Source: Eubacteriales bacterium (lineage in GTDB: Bacteria; Bacillota; Clostridia; Christensenellales; MB2-83). Taken from it: DNA of 47,593 nucleotides. Shown here in pieces: positions 1 to 6,126 of the stretch. The stretch covers positions 1 to 47,593 of the forward strand of contig JAHAZM010000066.1 of NCBI GenBank assembly GCA_018385275.1, given 5' to 3'. How positions within the stretch are numbered: position 1 is the first letter of the stretch; each line of letters begins with the position of its first letter. A program made the position numbers and the translations under genes. The notes beneath the pieces were generated by a model. It saw nothing but the letters and a program-made list of their open reading frames with translations. It was not told the DNA's origin and made no database searches.

Positions 1-58
1 CTTCCCAGATATGCTGCCATTTTGCTTCGATCTGTTTCGGATCGTATTCTTTTGCCAT
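1..58 (-). CDS. leuS: Aminoacyl-tRNA synthetase N-terminus, probably leucyl-tRNA synthetase (partial)
   Basis: Only the first 19 codons lie inside the window; the gene runs off the left edge. The peptide begins MAKEYDPKQIEAKWQHIWE, the classic opening of class I editing synthetases, where a K-W-Q-x-x-W pattern leads the N-terminal helix. LeuS proteins usually start this way; ValS is the alternative, but its opening normally reads YDPxxVE with a different tryptophan context. The start is supported by a GAGGGG Shine-Dalgarno about six bases upstream. A strong sigma-A-type promoter lies roughly 30 bases upstream of the start, leaving too short a leader for a T-box. LeuS charges tRNA-Leu in the cytoplasm. 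The choice of LeuS over ValS is an inference from a short stretch. Confidence 0.6.
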   Translation of the reverse strand, partial: MAKEYDPKQIEAKWQHIWE

Positions 59-89
59 AGGGTTCCCCTCTTACTGAAAATATATCAAT

Positions 90-118
90 ATCATAATCCC
101 GCAGTCAGGTATTGTCAA
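90..118 (-). promoter_or_regulatory. Sigma-A-type promoter for the synthetase gene
   Basis: On the minus strand a perfect TTGACA (113-118) is separated by 17 bases from TATGAT (90-95). The transcript would start near position 83, giving a leader of only about 25 bases before the synthetase start codon. A T-box leader therefore does not fit between this promoter and the gene. Confidence 0.8.
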
Positions 119-141
119 GGAAAACGCGGCTTTTCCCGCAT

Positions 142-161
142 AAAACCCCGCTTTTCTGGGG
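142..161 (-). terminator. Short candidate terminator behind the PAP2-XRE pair
   Basis: Read on the minus strand this is CCCC, an eight-base loop, GGGG, then TTTT, about 36 bases after the XRE gene stop. The stem is only four GC pairs and the T-run only four bases, so it would be a weak intrinsic terminator. A further GC-rich imperfect hairpin lies just before it. Confidence 0.4.
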
Positions 162-197
162 ACGGACCGCCGCTTTTAATAAGCCGCGGCCGGCGTT

Positions 198-800
198 TCA
201 TTTTCGCTGGATCAGAAGAAAGCCTTTGACGACGAGCAGGGCAAAACAGAGAATCCCGGCATACGGCTGTTTGGTCGCCAGAAAAACGGCGACGCAGACG
301 ACGGAGAGCACGGCGCCCGTTACGAGTCGGTGCCGGTTCCGTAGCGGGTCTTCCGAGCGGGCGAGGATCACGCCGCAGATCCCATTCAGGATCGTGACGC
401 CGATCACGACGAAAAATACGATCCTGACCCATGAACTGACGCCGGTCAGCCCGAACAGCGATACCGCCGCGGGGGGATCTCCTCCGTTCCCAAAAACGGG
501 CAGGAACAGCAGGACGGCCGTCAGGATGTCCAGCGCGCCGCACAGGAGCGAGATATACCGGTCGGCAAACGTTTTTTTCTCGTTCTCTGCCGCCGAAAGG
601 ATCTCGTCCGGCCCGATCAGTTCGTCGATCGTGACGGAGAAAAACCGGGACAGTTCCTTCAGGGAGTCGATGCTCGGATAACCTCGGCCGGACTCCCATT
701 TTGAAACGGCCGTTCTGGAAACGAAAAGCGCTTCGGCAAGCTCCTCTTGCGTCAGTTCCTTGCTTTTTCTCAGTTCCTGAAGCTTTTGATTGAACTCCAT
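198..800 (-). CDS. XRE-family transcriptional regulator with C-terminal membrane segments
   Basis: A 200-residue protein. Residues about 3-62 form a Cro/C1-type helix-turn-helix (LTQEELAEAL, then VSRTAVSKWESGRGYPS and ELSRFFSVTIDELI), the standard HTH_3 pattern. The rest is hydrophobic, with likely membrane segments near 82-103, 123-147, 159-176 and 180-197. The protein is therefore predicted to be a DNA-binding regulator tethered to the membrane, a type common in Firmicutes. The ATG follows an AAGGAGG Shine-Dalgarno. It lies 6 bases downstream of the PAP2 gene on the same strand, so the two are almost certainly cotranscribed. The target genes and the signal are unknown; autoregulation of the pair is only a guess. 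Confidence 0.85.
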   Translation of the reverse strand: MEFNQKLQELRKSKELTQEELAEALFVSRTAVSKWESGRGYPSIDSLKELSRFFSVTIDELIGPDEILSAAENEKKTFADRYISLLCGALDILTAVLLFLPVFGNGGDPPAAVSLFGLTGVSSWVRIVFFVVIGVTILNGICGVILARSEDPLRNRHRLVTGAVLSVVCVAVFLATKQPYAGILCFALLVVKGFLLIQRK

Positions 801-806
801 CTTTTT

Positions 807-1487
807 CTATTCCTCCTTGTTCCGTGCGGTCTTTTTCCGATCCGTCATGATGACGAGGGCGCGGTAAAGAAGAAACAGTCCCGCGCTGAGCAAAACCGAA
901 CCGATGATATCGCCGACCCAGTGCACGCCTGAGATCAGCCTCCCGATCACCATGAACGCGGAGAACGCCTCCGTCACCGCGCCTGCGGCATGCCGCAGCG
1001 CCGGATTGCCGAACCTTCGGCTGATCTGAAACCGGCATGTCGGCATCACGCCCAGGACCAGGAGCGTGGTGGAGGAGGGGTAGGATGCCTCCATATTCCC
1101 GTTTATCAGGACCGGCCTGTAATGGATCGGGATCATTTCAAACAGCAGGTACGCGGTCAGCACCAGCAGATAGTATCCCCCCAAAAGAAGGATATCCGGA
1201 TCGACCCGGAGCAGGCTTTTCCGTCGGATCAGCTGGACGAATCCGAGTCCGCCGAAGCACAGGCAAACGACGACGGGCACGAGCCCCAGCCAGTCTGTGA
1301 CGGCGTAGAGCGTCATGTTCGTCCCCGTCATTTGATGAAACCACACGTGGAACGTCGCAAACCCGATCGCCGTTCCGTTTACGCCCGCCGCCTGTACGTC
1401 GACGTGCCGGATCAGGATCGTCCACACGACGAAACCGACCAGCAGACCGGCGCCGGCTAACAGGTCTCTTTTCTGTTTCTCTTTCAT
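807..1487 (-). CDS. PAP2-superfamily membrane phosphatase
   Basis: A 226-residue polytopic membrane protein of the phosphatidic-acid-phosphatase type 2 family, which removes phosphate from lipid phosphates or undecaprenyl pyrophosphate at the membrane. Signature motifs are in the right order: YRP near residue 123, YPSSTT at 136-141 (motif 2), and GRLISGVHWVGDIIG at 182-196 (motif 3, with R183, H189 and D193). Motif 2 is normally PSGH; here the histidine position is threonine, which would affect the acid-base residue, so activity is uncertain. Six hydrophobic stretches are visible. An AAAGGA Shine-Dalgarno supports the ATG. It is the first gene of a two-gene unit with the membrane-anchored XRE regulator downstream. 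Confidence 0.8.
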   Translation of the reverse strand: MKEKQKRDLLAGAGLLVGFVVWTILIRHVDVQAAGVNGTAIGFATFHVWFHQMTGTNMTLYAVTDWLGLVPVVVCLCFGGLGFVQLIRRKSLLRVDPDILLLGGYYLLVLTAYLLFEMIPIHYRPVLINGNMEASYPSSTTLLVLGVMPTCRFQISRRFGNPALRHAAGAVTEAFSAFMVIGRLISGVHWVGDIIGSVLLSAGLFLLYRALVIMTDRKKTARNKEE

Positions 1488-1742
1488 TTTCGTTCATTCC
1501 TTTCGCTTTGTACCGGAGTCGGAACAAAGATACCACAAAGGAAGAGAAAAAGAAAGAGCCGCGTAGTGTCGCGCCTGCGACACGGATCGTGTCGTCCGTC
1601 TGGCCGCAGACGTCGGAAAGGATCGCTCCTTTTTTGTTGAACGTTTGACCGGCCGCCTGCCGTTTTTCATACGGCCGGAACGGCAGTGGAGGCACCGGCC
1701 CCTGTTTTTCGGCAGGGCTCTTATCCCGTTTTTCCGCCGGAT
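1488..1742. other. Gene-free stretch with several hairpins upstream of the PAP2 gene
   Basis: No convincing gene is present between the PAP2 start and the terminator of the next minus-strand gene. Possible reading frames here are arginine-rich and lack ribosome sites. Three GC-rich hairpins are clustered at 1566-1612 (listed separately). A possible extended -10 for the PAP2 operon (TGGTATCTT on the minus strand, around 1527-1535) is weak. Confidence 0.5.
1566..1612 (-). other. Cluster of overlapping hairpins in the PAP2 leader region
   Basis: Three stem-loops sit side by side: CGTCTG/CAGACG (1597-1602 with 1607-1612), GACACG/CGTGTC (1579-1584 with 1588-1593) and GTGTCGC/GCGACAC (1566-1572 with 1577-1583). 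The last two share the GCGACAC arm region (1579-1583), so they cannot both form. Such mutually exclusive pairing is typical of regulated leaders, but no known riboswitch class is recognised and it is not certain the region is transcribed. Confidence 0.4.
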
Positions 1743-1776
1743 AAAAAACAACAGACGCCGCATCCGGCGCCTGTTG
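1743..1776 (-). terminator. Intrinsic terminator of the zinc-ribbon gene
   Basis: On the minus strand the sequence is CAACAGGCGCCG, a GATG loop, CGGCGTCTGTTG, then six T. The 12-bp stem has a single G-T pair. It lies 24 bases after the stop codon of the small zinc-ribbon protein, as expected for its own terminator. Confidence 0.9.
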
Positions 1777-1799
1777 CTTTTGTCTGAGATCGGTTTCGA

Positions 1800-2084
1800 T
1801 CAGCGACCGCGCTTTTTTGCAAAGCAGGCGTCGCAGTAAACCGGCTTGTCCTCGCGGGGACGGAACGGGACTTCGGTCTGGCAGCCGCATTCGGAGCAGA
1901 CTGCCGGATACATCTGCCGCTCGCCGTTGTTGTTGCGCGCCTGCGCTTTGCGGGCGGCACGGCAGGCGGGGCATCTGCCGGGCTCGTTCTGGAAGCCTTT
2001 TTCCGCGTAGAACTCCTGTTCGGAAGCGTTAAAGACGAATTCCTTGCCGCATTCCTTGCAGACGAGGGTCTTGTCCATTGCCAT
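1800..2084 (-). CDS. Small two-site zinc-ribbon protein (CxxC-x17-CxxC type)
   Basis: A 94-residue soluble protein. Cysteines pair as C9/C12 with C38/C41 (a zinc-ribbon ending GRCPACRAARKAQ) and C63/C66 with C84/C87. The second pair has exactly 17 residues between CxxC units, the hallmark of the CxxC-x17-CxxC family. The region between is basic and the C-terminus is KKRGR, which would suit nucleic-acid or ribosome contact, but no function has been established that I can name. I start it at MAMDKTLVCKECG because GGAGG lies nine bases upstream; an upstream in-frame ATG lacks a site. It is monocistronic, with its own promoter (2188-2216) and terminator (1743-1776). Confidence 0.85.
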   Translation of the reverse strand: MAMDKTLVCKECGKEFVFNASEQEFYAEKGFQNEPGRCPACRAARKAQARNNNGERQMYPAVCSECGCQTEVPFRPREDKPVYCDACFAKKRGR

Positions 2085-2187
2085 GTTCGTGAACCTCCAA
2101 TCCATATTTTCCCGTGAATCTCTGCGGCTCTGGAAAACCATGTATGGAAGGATTCAGAGTTGTAATCGATTAAACGAGAATATGGAT

Positions 2188-2216
2188 AGTATAACCTGTT
2201 TTTCGTGAATTGTACA
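2188..2216 (-). promoter_or_regulatory. Promoter of the zinc-ribbon gene
   Basis: On the minus strand TGTACA (2211-2216) and TATACT (2188-2193) are separated by 17 bases, a good sigma-A match. The leader to the zinc-ribbon start would be about 95 bases. The -35 box lies only nine bases past the end of the upstream cyclase-like gene. Confidence 0.7.
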
Positions 2217-2224
2217 GCGTTTTT

Positions 2225-2752
2225 TTACAAAAGCCGCAGGACGGCCCGGCACAGGGCGTGCCGATCGGCGCAGGGGATCGGGAAAGCGAACAATTCGAAG
2301 GCGAACGGTTCGCCGTGCGAGATCGGTGCCATGGCGCCGACCGCTTCGCTCAGATGCGTCAGGTTTTCAATGACGGATATACCGGCGTCGAGCAGACGGT
2401 CGAGACTGCGCCGCTCTCCGGGAATATCCACGCCCGGCGCGTCGATCCCGACGAGACGGATCCCCCGTTCGATGATGAAATCCACCAGCTTGTCCGTCAG
2501 ATACGAATAGGAATCCGCATAGACGTCGGGATCGCGCATCTCGCTTTCACCGGTATAAAGCAGCATAATATCGCCCGCGTCGAAAACTTCGCAGCATTTG
2601 TTGTAATCGATGACGATATCGCCGCGCACGTCCAGGATCCCGGCCGCTCCGCAGAAAGTGGAAAGAGGAAGATCGCCCTCAGGCAGCCACAGACGGGTCT
2701 CAAAACCCTTGCGTTGTAATGTCAGATCTAAAAGTCCGTATTCGTCGCTCAT
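2225..2752 (-). CDS. Cyclase-family (kynurenine-formamidase-like) protein lacking the metal-binding motif
   Basis: A 175-residue protein. Its C-terminal two-thirds match the cyclase / kynurenine formamidase family: DIMLLYTG near 61-68, RGIRLVGIDAPGVD near 96-109, and ISVIENLTHL near 125-134. Intact relatives are usually about 205-220 residues and carry an N-terminal H-x-x-T-H-x-D-A-P metal site. Here LDLTL is followed almost at once by the ILDV strand and the metal site is missing, so catalysis by the usual mechanism is doubtful. The ATG sits one base after the TGA of the polysaccharide-deacetylase-like gene, so translation is probably coupled. It could be a non-catalytic binding protein or a decaying gene. 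Confidence 0.7.
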   Translation of the reverse strand: MSDEYGLLDLTLQRKGFETRLWLPEGDLPLSTFCGAAGILDVRGDIVIDYNKCCEVFDAGDIMLLYTGESEMRDPDVYADSYSYLTDKLVDFIIERGIRLVGIDAPGVDIPGERRSLDRLLDAGISVIENLTHLSEAVGAMAPISHGEPFAFELFAFPIPCADRHALCRAVLRLL

Positions 2753-2753
2753 A

Positions 2754-4667
2754 TCAGTTCGGGTAAGCTACTTTGCGCATTTCGTGATCGTAGATGTCCT
2801 TGGTATCGAACATCCCATAGGTGTTGAGGAACCGGTTCCGCCAGCTCGAACTCGTCAGGTTGGTGCCGTCCAGAGCGAAGCGGTGCATGAAGAGGCCTTG
2901 TCCGTCGGCAAAGTTCCACAGGATCGGATTGGTGTCCACGTTGAAGAAGATGCGGAATCCCGCGTCGACCAGCGCCTGATGCATCTTTCCGATATTCTTG
3001 AAATTATTCGGCATCTTGCCGTCGAAATAGTATCCGCCGTAGGGATAGAAATACAGCGCCGTTTCACCCACCAGCGGCACGACCTCTTCCTCCCATTGCC
3101 ATACTTCCGCGACGAAACCGTCTTCATTGATATAGCGGCTGGCATAAGCGCTGTCGGTCGCGATCCGGTCCATATGATAGTGGCCGTAGCTGTGAGAGCC
3201 GAAGGACCAGCCGCATTCCTTGAGCGCGGCGACGACCTTCCGGCACGCCTCGATCTCACTCTCCCGGTTGGGCGATCCTTTTTGCGTGCGATAGCCCAGG
3301 ATCCCGTCGAAGCCCGTCAGCGCGATCGTTCCGCGCGCGCCGTTGAAAGAGAAATCGGGATGCTCGGCAATAAAACTCTCCAGGATCGGGAACACTTCGT
3401 TGTCATAGCTGACGAGATCCCGCCCCGTCGGATTGTGAGCGCCGCTGGTAAAGGTCGCGATACGCCCGGCTTCGTCCAGAATGAGTTTATCGACCATGCC
3501 TTGACCCATCTTGTTATGCGCGTAGACTACGTCGTCGACGGAGAAAACGAAGGGCTTCTTGCCCTGCGGCAGCTTGAAACTGGCTTTTTTGACCTGCACG
3601 CGGGTGCCGTTTTTCTCTCCCTCCTCATAGAGCATGTTCATGTCGATGAGGATGTAGTCGTGCTCGTAGAGAGCCTCGAGGATGCGCTTGAACTCTTTGG
3701 CGTCGATGCAGTCGGCGTGATAGGAACCGCTGAACCCGAGCTCGGGGAACGCCACCAGACAGTGCGTAAACAGACTGACGACCGTCCCGTTGAAATTGAC
3801 CAGCGTCTGATTGGCTCTCGCCTGATAGGTGCTGATCAGCGAGGAGATCTGCGCGTCGTCCGGGTAGTATTTCTGCAAAGTCAGCAGCAGTTCGACGGCC
3901 TTGGCGTAGTTATACTTGGACGCGTACTGCTCCGCTTTGACCGTGACGTCGGTATACAGGGCGGAGACGTATTCGCTGCGCTTGGTCTGCGCTTCGGCGT
4001 AAAGCGCCTCGTCGGTGCGGTTGACTTTTTCCAGCTGCTCCAGCGCCGCCGCGTAATCGCCGCTTTGCGCGAGCGTCAGCGCCGCCGAATACGCGTTGCG
4101 CGACGTTTCATAGCCGGAAACCGTGGCCTTGGCCTCCGTGGCTCTGGCGGTCAGCATCGAGATCGTACCCAGACGGGTAAAAGCGTTGCTTGCCCGTTCG
4201 TAGGTGATGCCGCGGTTGATATAGGCGTCGAGCAGCGCGTCGATCCCGTCGTTGAAAAACGGCATCGCCCGATCGCCGAAGAGCGACAGGTTGGCGAATT
4301 TGGAGACGAAGATGGTTTCCTCGTAATTGTCGTTCTGCGTATAAAGCACGCACTGGCACACAAAATCGTTCAGCACGGGCGTGAGCGTTTCATTGATGAT
4401 CTTGGCTTGCTTGGGGTGGCGGTTCAGCGCTTCGTTCCAATAATTGCAGGCTTCTTCCGTTTTGCCGGCGTTAAGCAGGGAATTAAACTGATCCGCGCTG
4501 ACGTCGCCGGGAAGCTTATTATTATTGCCGAAATACATATAGGCCAGGATCCCCAACAGGATCACCAGCAGAACGATGACGACGACGTAAAGAAGCGTGG
4601 GAGAGTGAGGGCGGCGTGAAGCGGCCTGCCTGCGGGAGCCGATCTCACGGGAAGAATAGTGTTGCAT
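2754..4667 (-). CDS. Membrane-anchored polysaccharide-deacetylase-like protein with helical repeat stalk
   Basis: A 637-residue protein. A basic N-terminus and one transmembrane helix (about 25-45) place the bulk outside the cell. Residues about 50-290 are helical and TPR-like (for example SGDYAAALEQLEKV and KYNYAKAVELLLTLQKYYP). The C-terminal half resembles NodB-type carbohydrate deacetylases: FSVDDVVY near 375-382 (metal/base aspartates), SHSYGHYHM near 491-499 (histidine metal motif), and YPYGGY near 541-546. It may trim acetyl groups from cell-wall or surface sugars, but the substrate is not known. Start chosen at MQHYSSREIG because AAAGGAGG lies just upstream; 19 extra upstream codons have no site. 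It is followed by the cyclase-family gene. Confidence 0.8.
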   Translation of the reverse strand: MQHYSSREIGSRRQAASRRPHSPTLLYVVVIVLLVILLGILAYMYFGNNNKLPGDVSADQFNSLLNAGKTEEACNYWNEALNRHPKQAKIINETLTPVLNDFVCQCVLYTQNDNYEETIFVSKFANLSLFGDRAMPFFNDGIDALLDAYINRGITYERASNAFTRLGTISMLTARATEAKATVSGYETSRNAYSAALTLAQSGDYAAALEQLEKVNRTDEALYAEAQTKRSEYVSALYTDVTVKAEQYASKYNYAKAVELLLTLQKYYPDDAQISSLISTYQARANQTLVNFNGTVVSLFTHCLVAFPELGFSGSYHADCIDAKEFKRILEALYEHDYILIDMNMLYEEGEKNGTRVQVKKASFKLPQGKKPFVFSVDDVVYAHNKMGQGMVDKLILDEAGRIATFTSGAHNPTGRDLVSYDNEVFPILESFIAEHPDFSFNGARGTIALTGFDGILGYRTQKGSPNRESEIEACRKVVAALKECGWSFGSHSYGHYHMDRIATDSAYASRYINEDGFVAEVWQWEEEVVPLVGETALYFYPYGGYYFDGKMPNNFKNIGKMHQALVDAGFRIFFNVDTNPILWNFADGQGLFMHRFALDGTNLTSSSWRNRFLNTYGMFDTKDIYDHEMRKVAYPN

Positions 4668-4694
4668 AGCGAAGCCTCCTTTTTTACTGAGTCT

Positions 4695-4700
4695 ATTATA
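4695..4700 (-). promoter_or_regulatory. Possible -10 element of the deacetylase-like gene
   Basis: A perfect TATAAT on the minus strand lies 28 bases before the start codon in the short gap after dinB, within ATGGTATATAAT. No good -35 box is seen at the right distance, so this is a tentative internal promoter that could separate the gene from dinB expression. Confidence 0.45.
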
Positions 4701-4730
4701 TACCATAGAACGAAAAAACGCCACCGAAAT

Positions 4731-5984
4731 TTACAGAAGGGTTTGATCCAACAGTTTATAGGCGTTGGTGCTGAAAGCGAATTTGTCCTCGTTGCTGATC
4801 TGATTGGCCGCGGCGGTGTCAAGCATGGAAGCGCGTACCAGCGACGCGTAACCGTGCCGCCGGCGGATCGCGTCGGCGCATCGGTCCATGACCTGCGCGG
4901 CGGCGTGCGTTTCCGGATCGAAAAGCGTCATCTGTTCGCCTTCGGCGGGGCAAAAGCGGCCCAGAGCGAGTCCGACCTGCCGGATCCGTTCCCCGCGCCA
5001 TATTTCGTCGGCCAGGATCTGCGCCGCGGCGTAGATCTCGTTGGTCACGTCGGTCGGCGGGGAAAGTCTCCGCTGGGCGCAGCGGTAGGCCAGCGTATTG
5101 TCCCGCAGCGCGACGCGGACGACGCCGGCCCGGCAGCCGATCGCCCGCAGACGGAAAGCCACCCGTTCCGCGTGCGTCAGCAGCGCGGCGGAAATTTCGG
5201 CGCGGGTGAGCAGGTCGCGCGGCAGCGTGCCGCTGTTGGAAATACTCTTGAGCGGAGAAGGGACGGGCACGACGGGCGACAGGTCGATACCGTTGGCCCG
5301 TTCCCAGAGCGCGTGCCCGCTTTTTGTGCCGAATTGCGAGCAGAGCAGACTGAGAGGAGAGCGTGCCAGATCTCCGATGGAGAAAATCTGCAGCTCCCGC
5401 AGCCGTCGGGCGGAGGAGGGCCCGACGTACATGAGCTCGGAAACGTCCCGCGGCCAGAGCAGTTCGCGGAAATTCTCGTCGGTCAGGATCGTGACGGCGT
5501 CCGGCTTCCTGTAATCGCTTCCCTGCTTGGCCAGCAGTTTGTTGGGCGCGACGCCCACCGAAACGGTAAGCCCCAGCTCATCCTTGACCCGCTGCCGGAT
5601 CGTATCGGCCGCCTGAGGAGCGGGCCCGAACAGCCCTTCGCAGCCGCTGTAATCGAGATAGGCCTCGTCCAGTCCGCCGCTTTCGACCAAAGGCGAATAA
5701 TACTGCAGGATCGACATGAAACGGCGGGAGTATTCGACGTAGCGGTTCATCCGCGCCGTCAGATAGATCCCCTCGGGACAGCGCGCCCGCGCCTCCGTCA
5801 GCGGCATGCCGGCGTACAGCCCTTTCTTTTTGGCCGACGGCGTCGCCGCCAGGACGATGCCGTGACGCGCCTCGGCGTCGCCCGTGACTACGACGGGCAT
5901 GGCGTAAGTATAGCGCCCGCCGCTCATCGCGACTTCGCATGAAGCAAAAAAACTATTCATATCCACGTGCATGATCGTACGCAA
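4731..5984 (-). CDS. dinB: Y-family DNA polymerase IV
   Basis: A 417-residue translesion polymerase. The N-terminal catalytic motif RTIMHVDMNSFFASCE (residues 2-17) holds D8 and the steric-gate aromatic pair; GLDEAYLD near 104-111 supplies the catalytic D106/E107, though the usual serine before it is glycine. KQGSDYRKPDAVT and the helix-hairpin-helix region follow. EQMTLF near 350-355 fits the QxxLF beta-clamp motif. I start at a TTG (5982-5984) because AGGAG lies five bases before it, and the resulting LRTIMH matches relatives; the ATG at MHVD is the alternative. A promoter and an SOS-like box lie upstream, suggesting damage induction. Confidence 0.9.
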   Translation of the reverse strand: MRTIMHVDMNSFFASCEVAMSGGRYTYAMPVVVTGDAEARHGIVLAATPSAKKKGLYAGMPLTEARARCPEGIYLTARMNRYVEYSRRFMSILQYYSPLVESGGLDEAYLDYSGCEGLFGPAPQAADTIRQRVKDELGLTVSVGVAPNKLLAKQGSDYRKPDAVTILTDENFRELLWPRDVSELMYVGPSSARRLRELQIFSIGDLARSPLSLLCSQFGTKSGHALWERANGIDLSPVVPVPSPLKSISNSGTLPRDLLTRAEISAALLTHAERVAFRLRAIGCRAGVVRVALRDNTLAYRCAQRRLSPPTDVTNEIYAAAQILADEIWRGERIRQVGLALGRFCPAEGEQMTLFDPETHAAAQVMDRCADAIRRRHGYASLVRASMLDTAAANQISNEDKFAFSTNAYKLLDQTLL

Positions 5985-6002
5985 AACGGCTCCTAAAAAT
6001 AC

Positions 6003-6014
6003 AAACAAATGTTC
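6003..6014 (-). promoter_or_regulatory. Candidate LexA/DinR (SOS) box at dinB
   Basis: The minus strand reads GAACATTTGTTT, matching the GAAC-N4-GTTY core of the Firmicutes SOS box. It overlaps the predicted transcription start of dinB, immediately downstream of the -10 at 6021-6026. The outer bases deviate from the Bacillus consensus. Confidence 0.65.
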
Positions 6015-6020
6015 ACTTTT

Positions 6021-6049
6021 ATCATAGCATACCGCGCCGCCGGTGTAAA
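6021..6049 (-). promoter_or_regulatory. dinB promoter
   Basis: On the minus strand TTTACA (6044-6049) and TATGAT (6021-6026) are separated by 17 bases. The -10 is embedded in the first copy of the repeated ATCATAGCAT element. Confidence 0.75.
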
Positions 6050-6053
6050 GAAA

Positions 6054-6114
6054 AAAATGCTATGATTTTCGTCGAAAGAGTGGTATAATACAAAAATAAG
6101 AATCATAGCATTTT
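6054..6114. repeat. 14-bp perfect inverted repeat around the asnB promoter
   Basis: Arms AAAATGCTATGATT (6054-6067) and AATCATAGCATTTT (6101-6114) are perfect reverse complements with a 33-base spacer holding the asnB -10. The core 10 bases occur a third time at 6021-6030, on the dinB -10. The transcript from the asnB promoter would contain only the right arm, so this looks like a DNA operator and not an RNA hairpin. Confidence 0.8.
6081..6089 (+). promoter_or_regulatory. Extended -10 promoter of asnB
   Basis: TGGTATAAT is a perfect extended -10 (TGnTATAAT). The -35 region (near 6061-6066, TATGAT) is poor, as is usual for extended -10 promoters, and lies inside the left arm of the inverted repeat. 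Confidence 0.7.
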
Positions 6115-6126
6115 GGAGTAAACGAT

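Noticed and set aside
59-197. T-box leader for the synthetase gene
   Set aside because: The strong promoter at 90-118 leaves only about 25 bases of leader, too short for a T-box.
1494-1763. Arginine-rich frame upstream of the PAP2 gene
   Set aside because: No ribosome site, no similarity, and it crosses hairpins and a terminator.
2610-4619. Long plus-strand frame opposite the deacetylase-like gene
   Set aside because: Antisense shadow of a gene with clear NodB-type motifs; no plausible start site or family.
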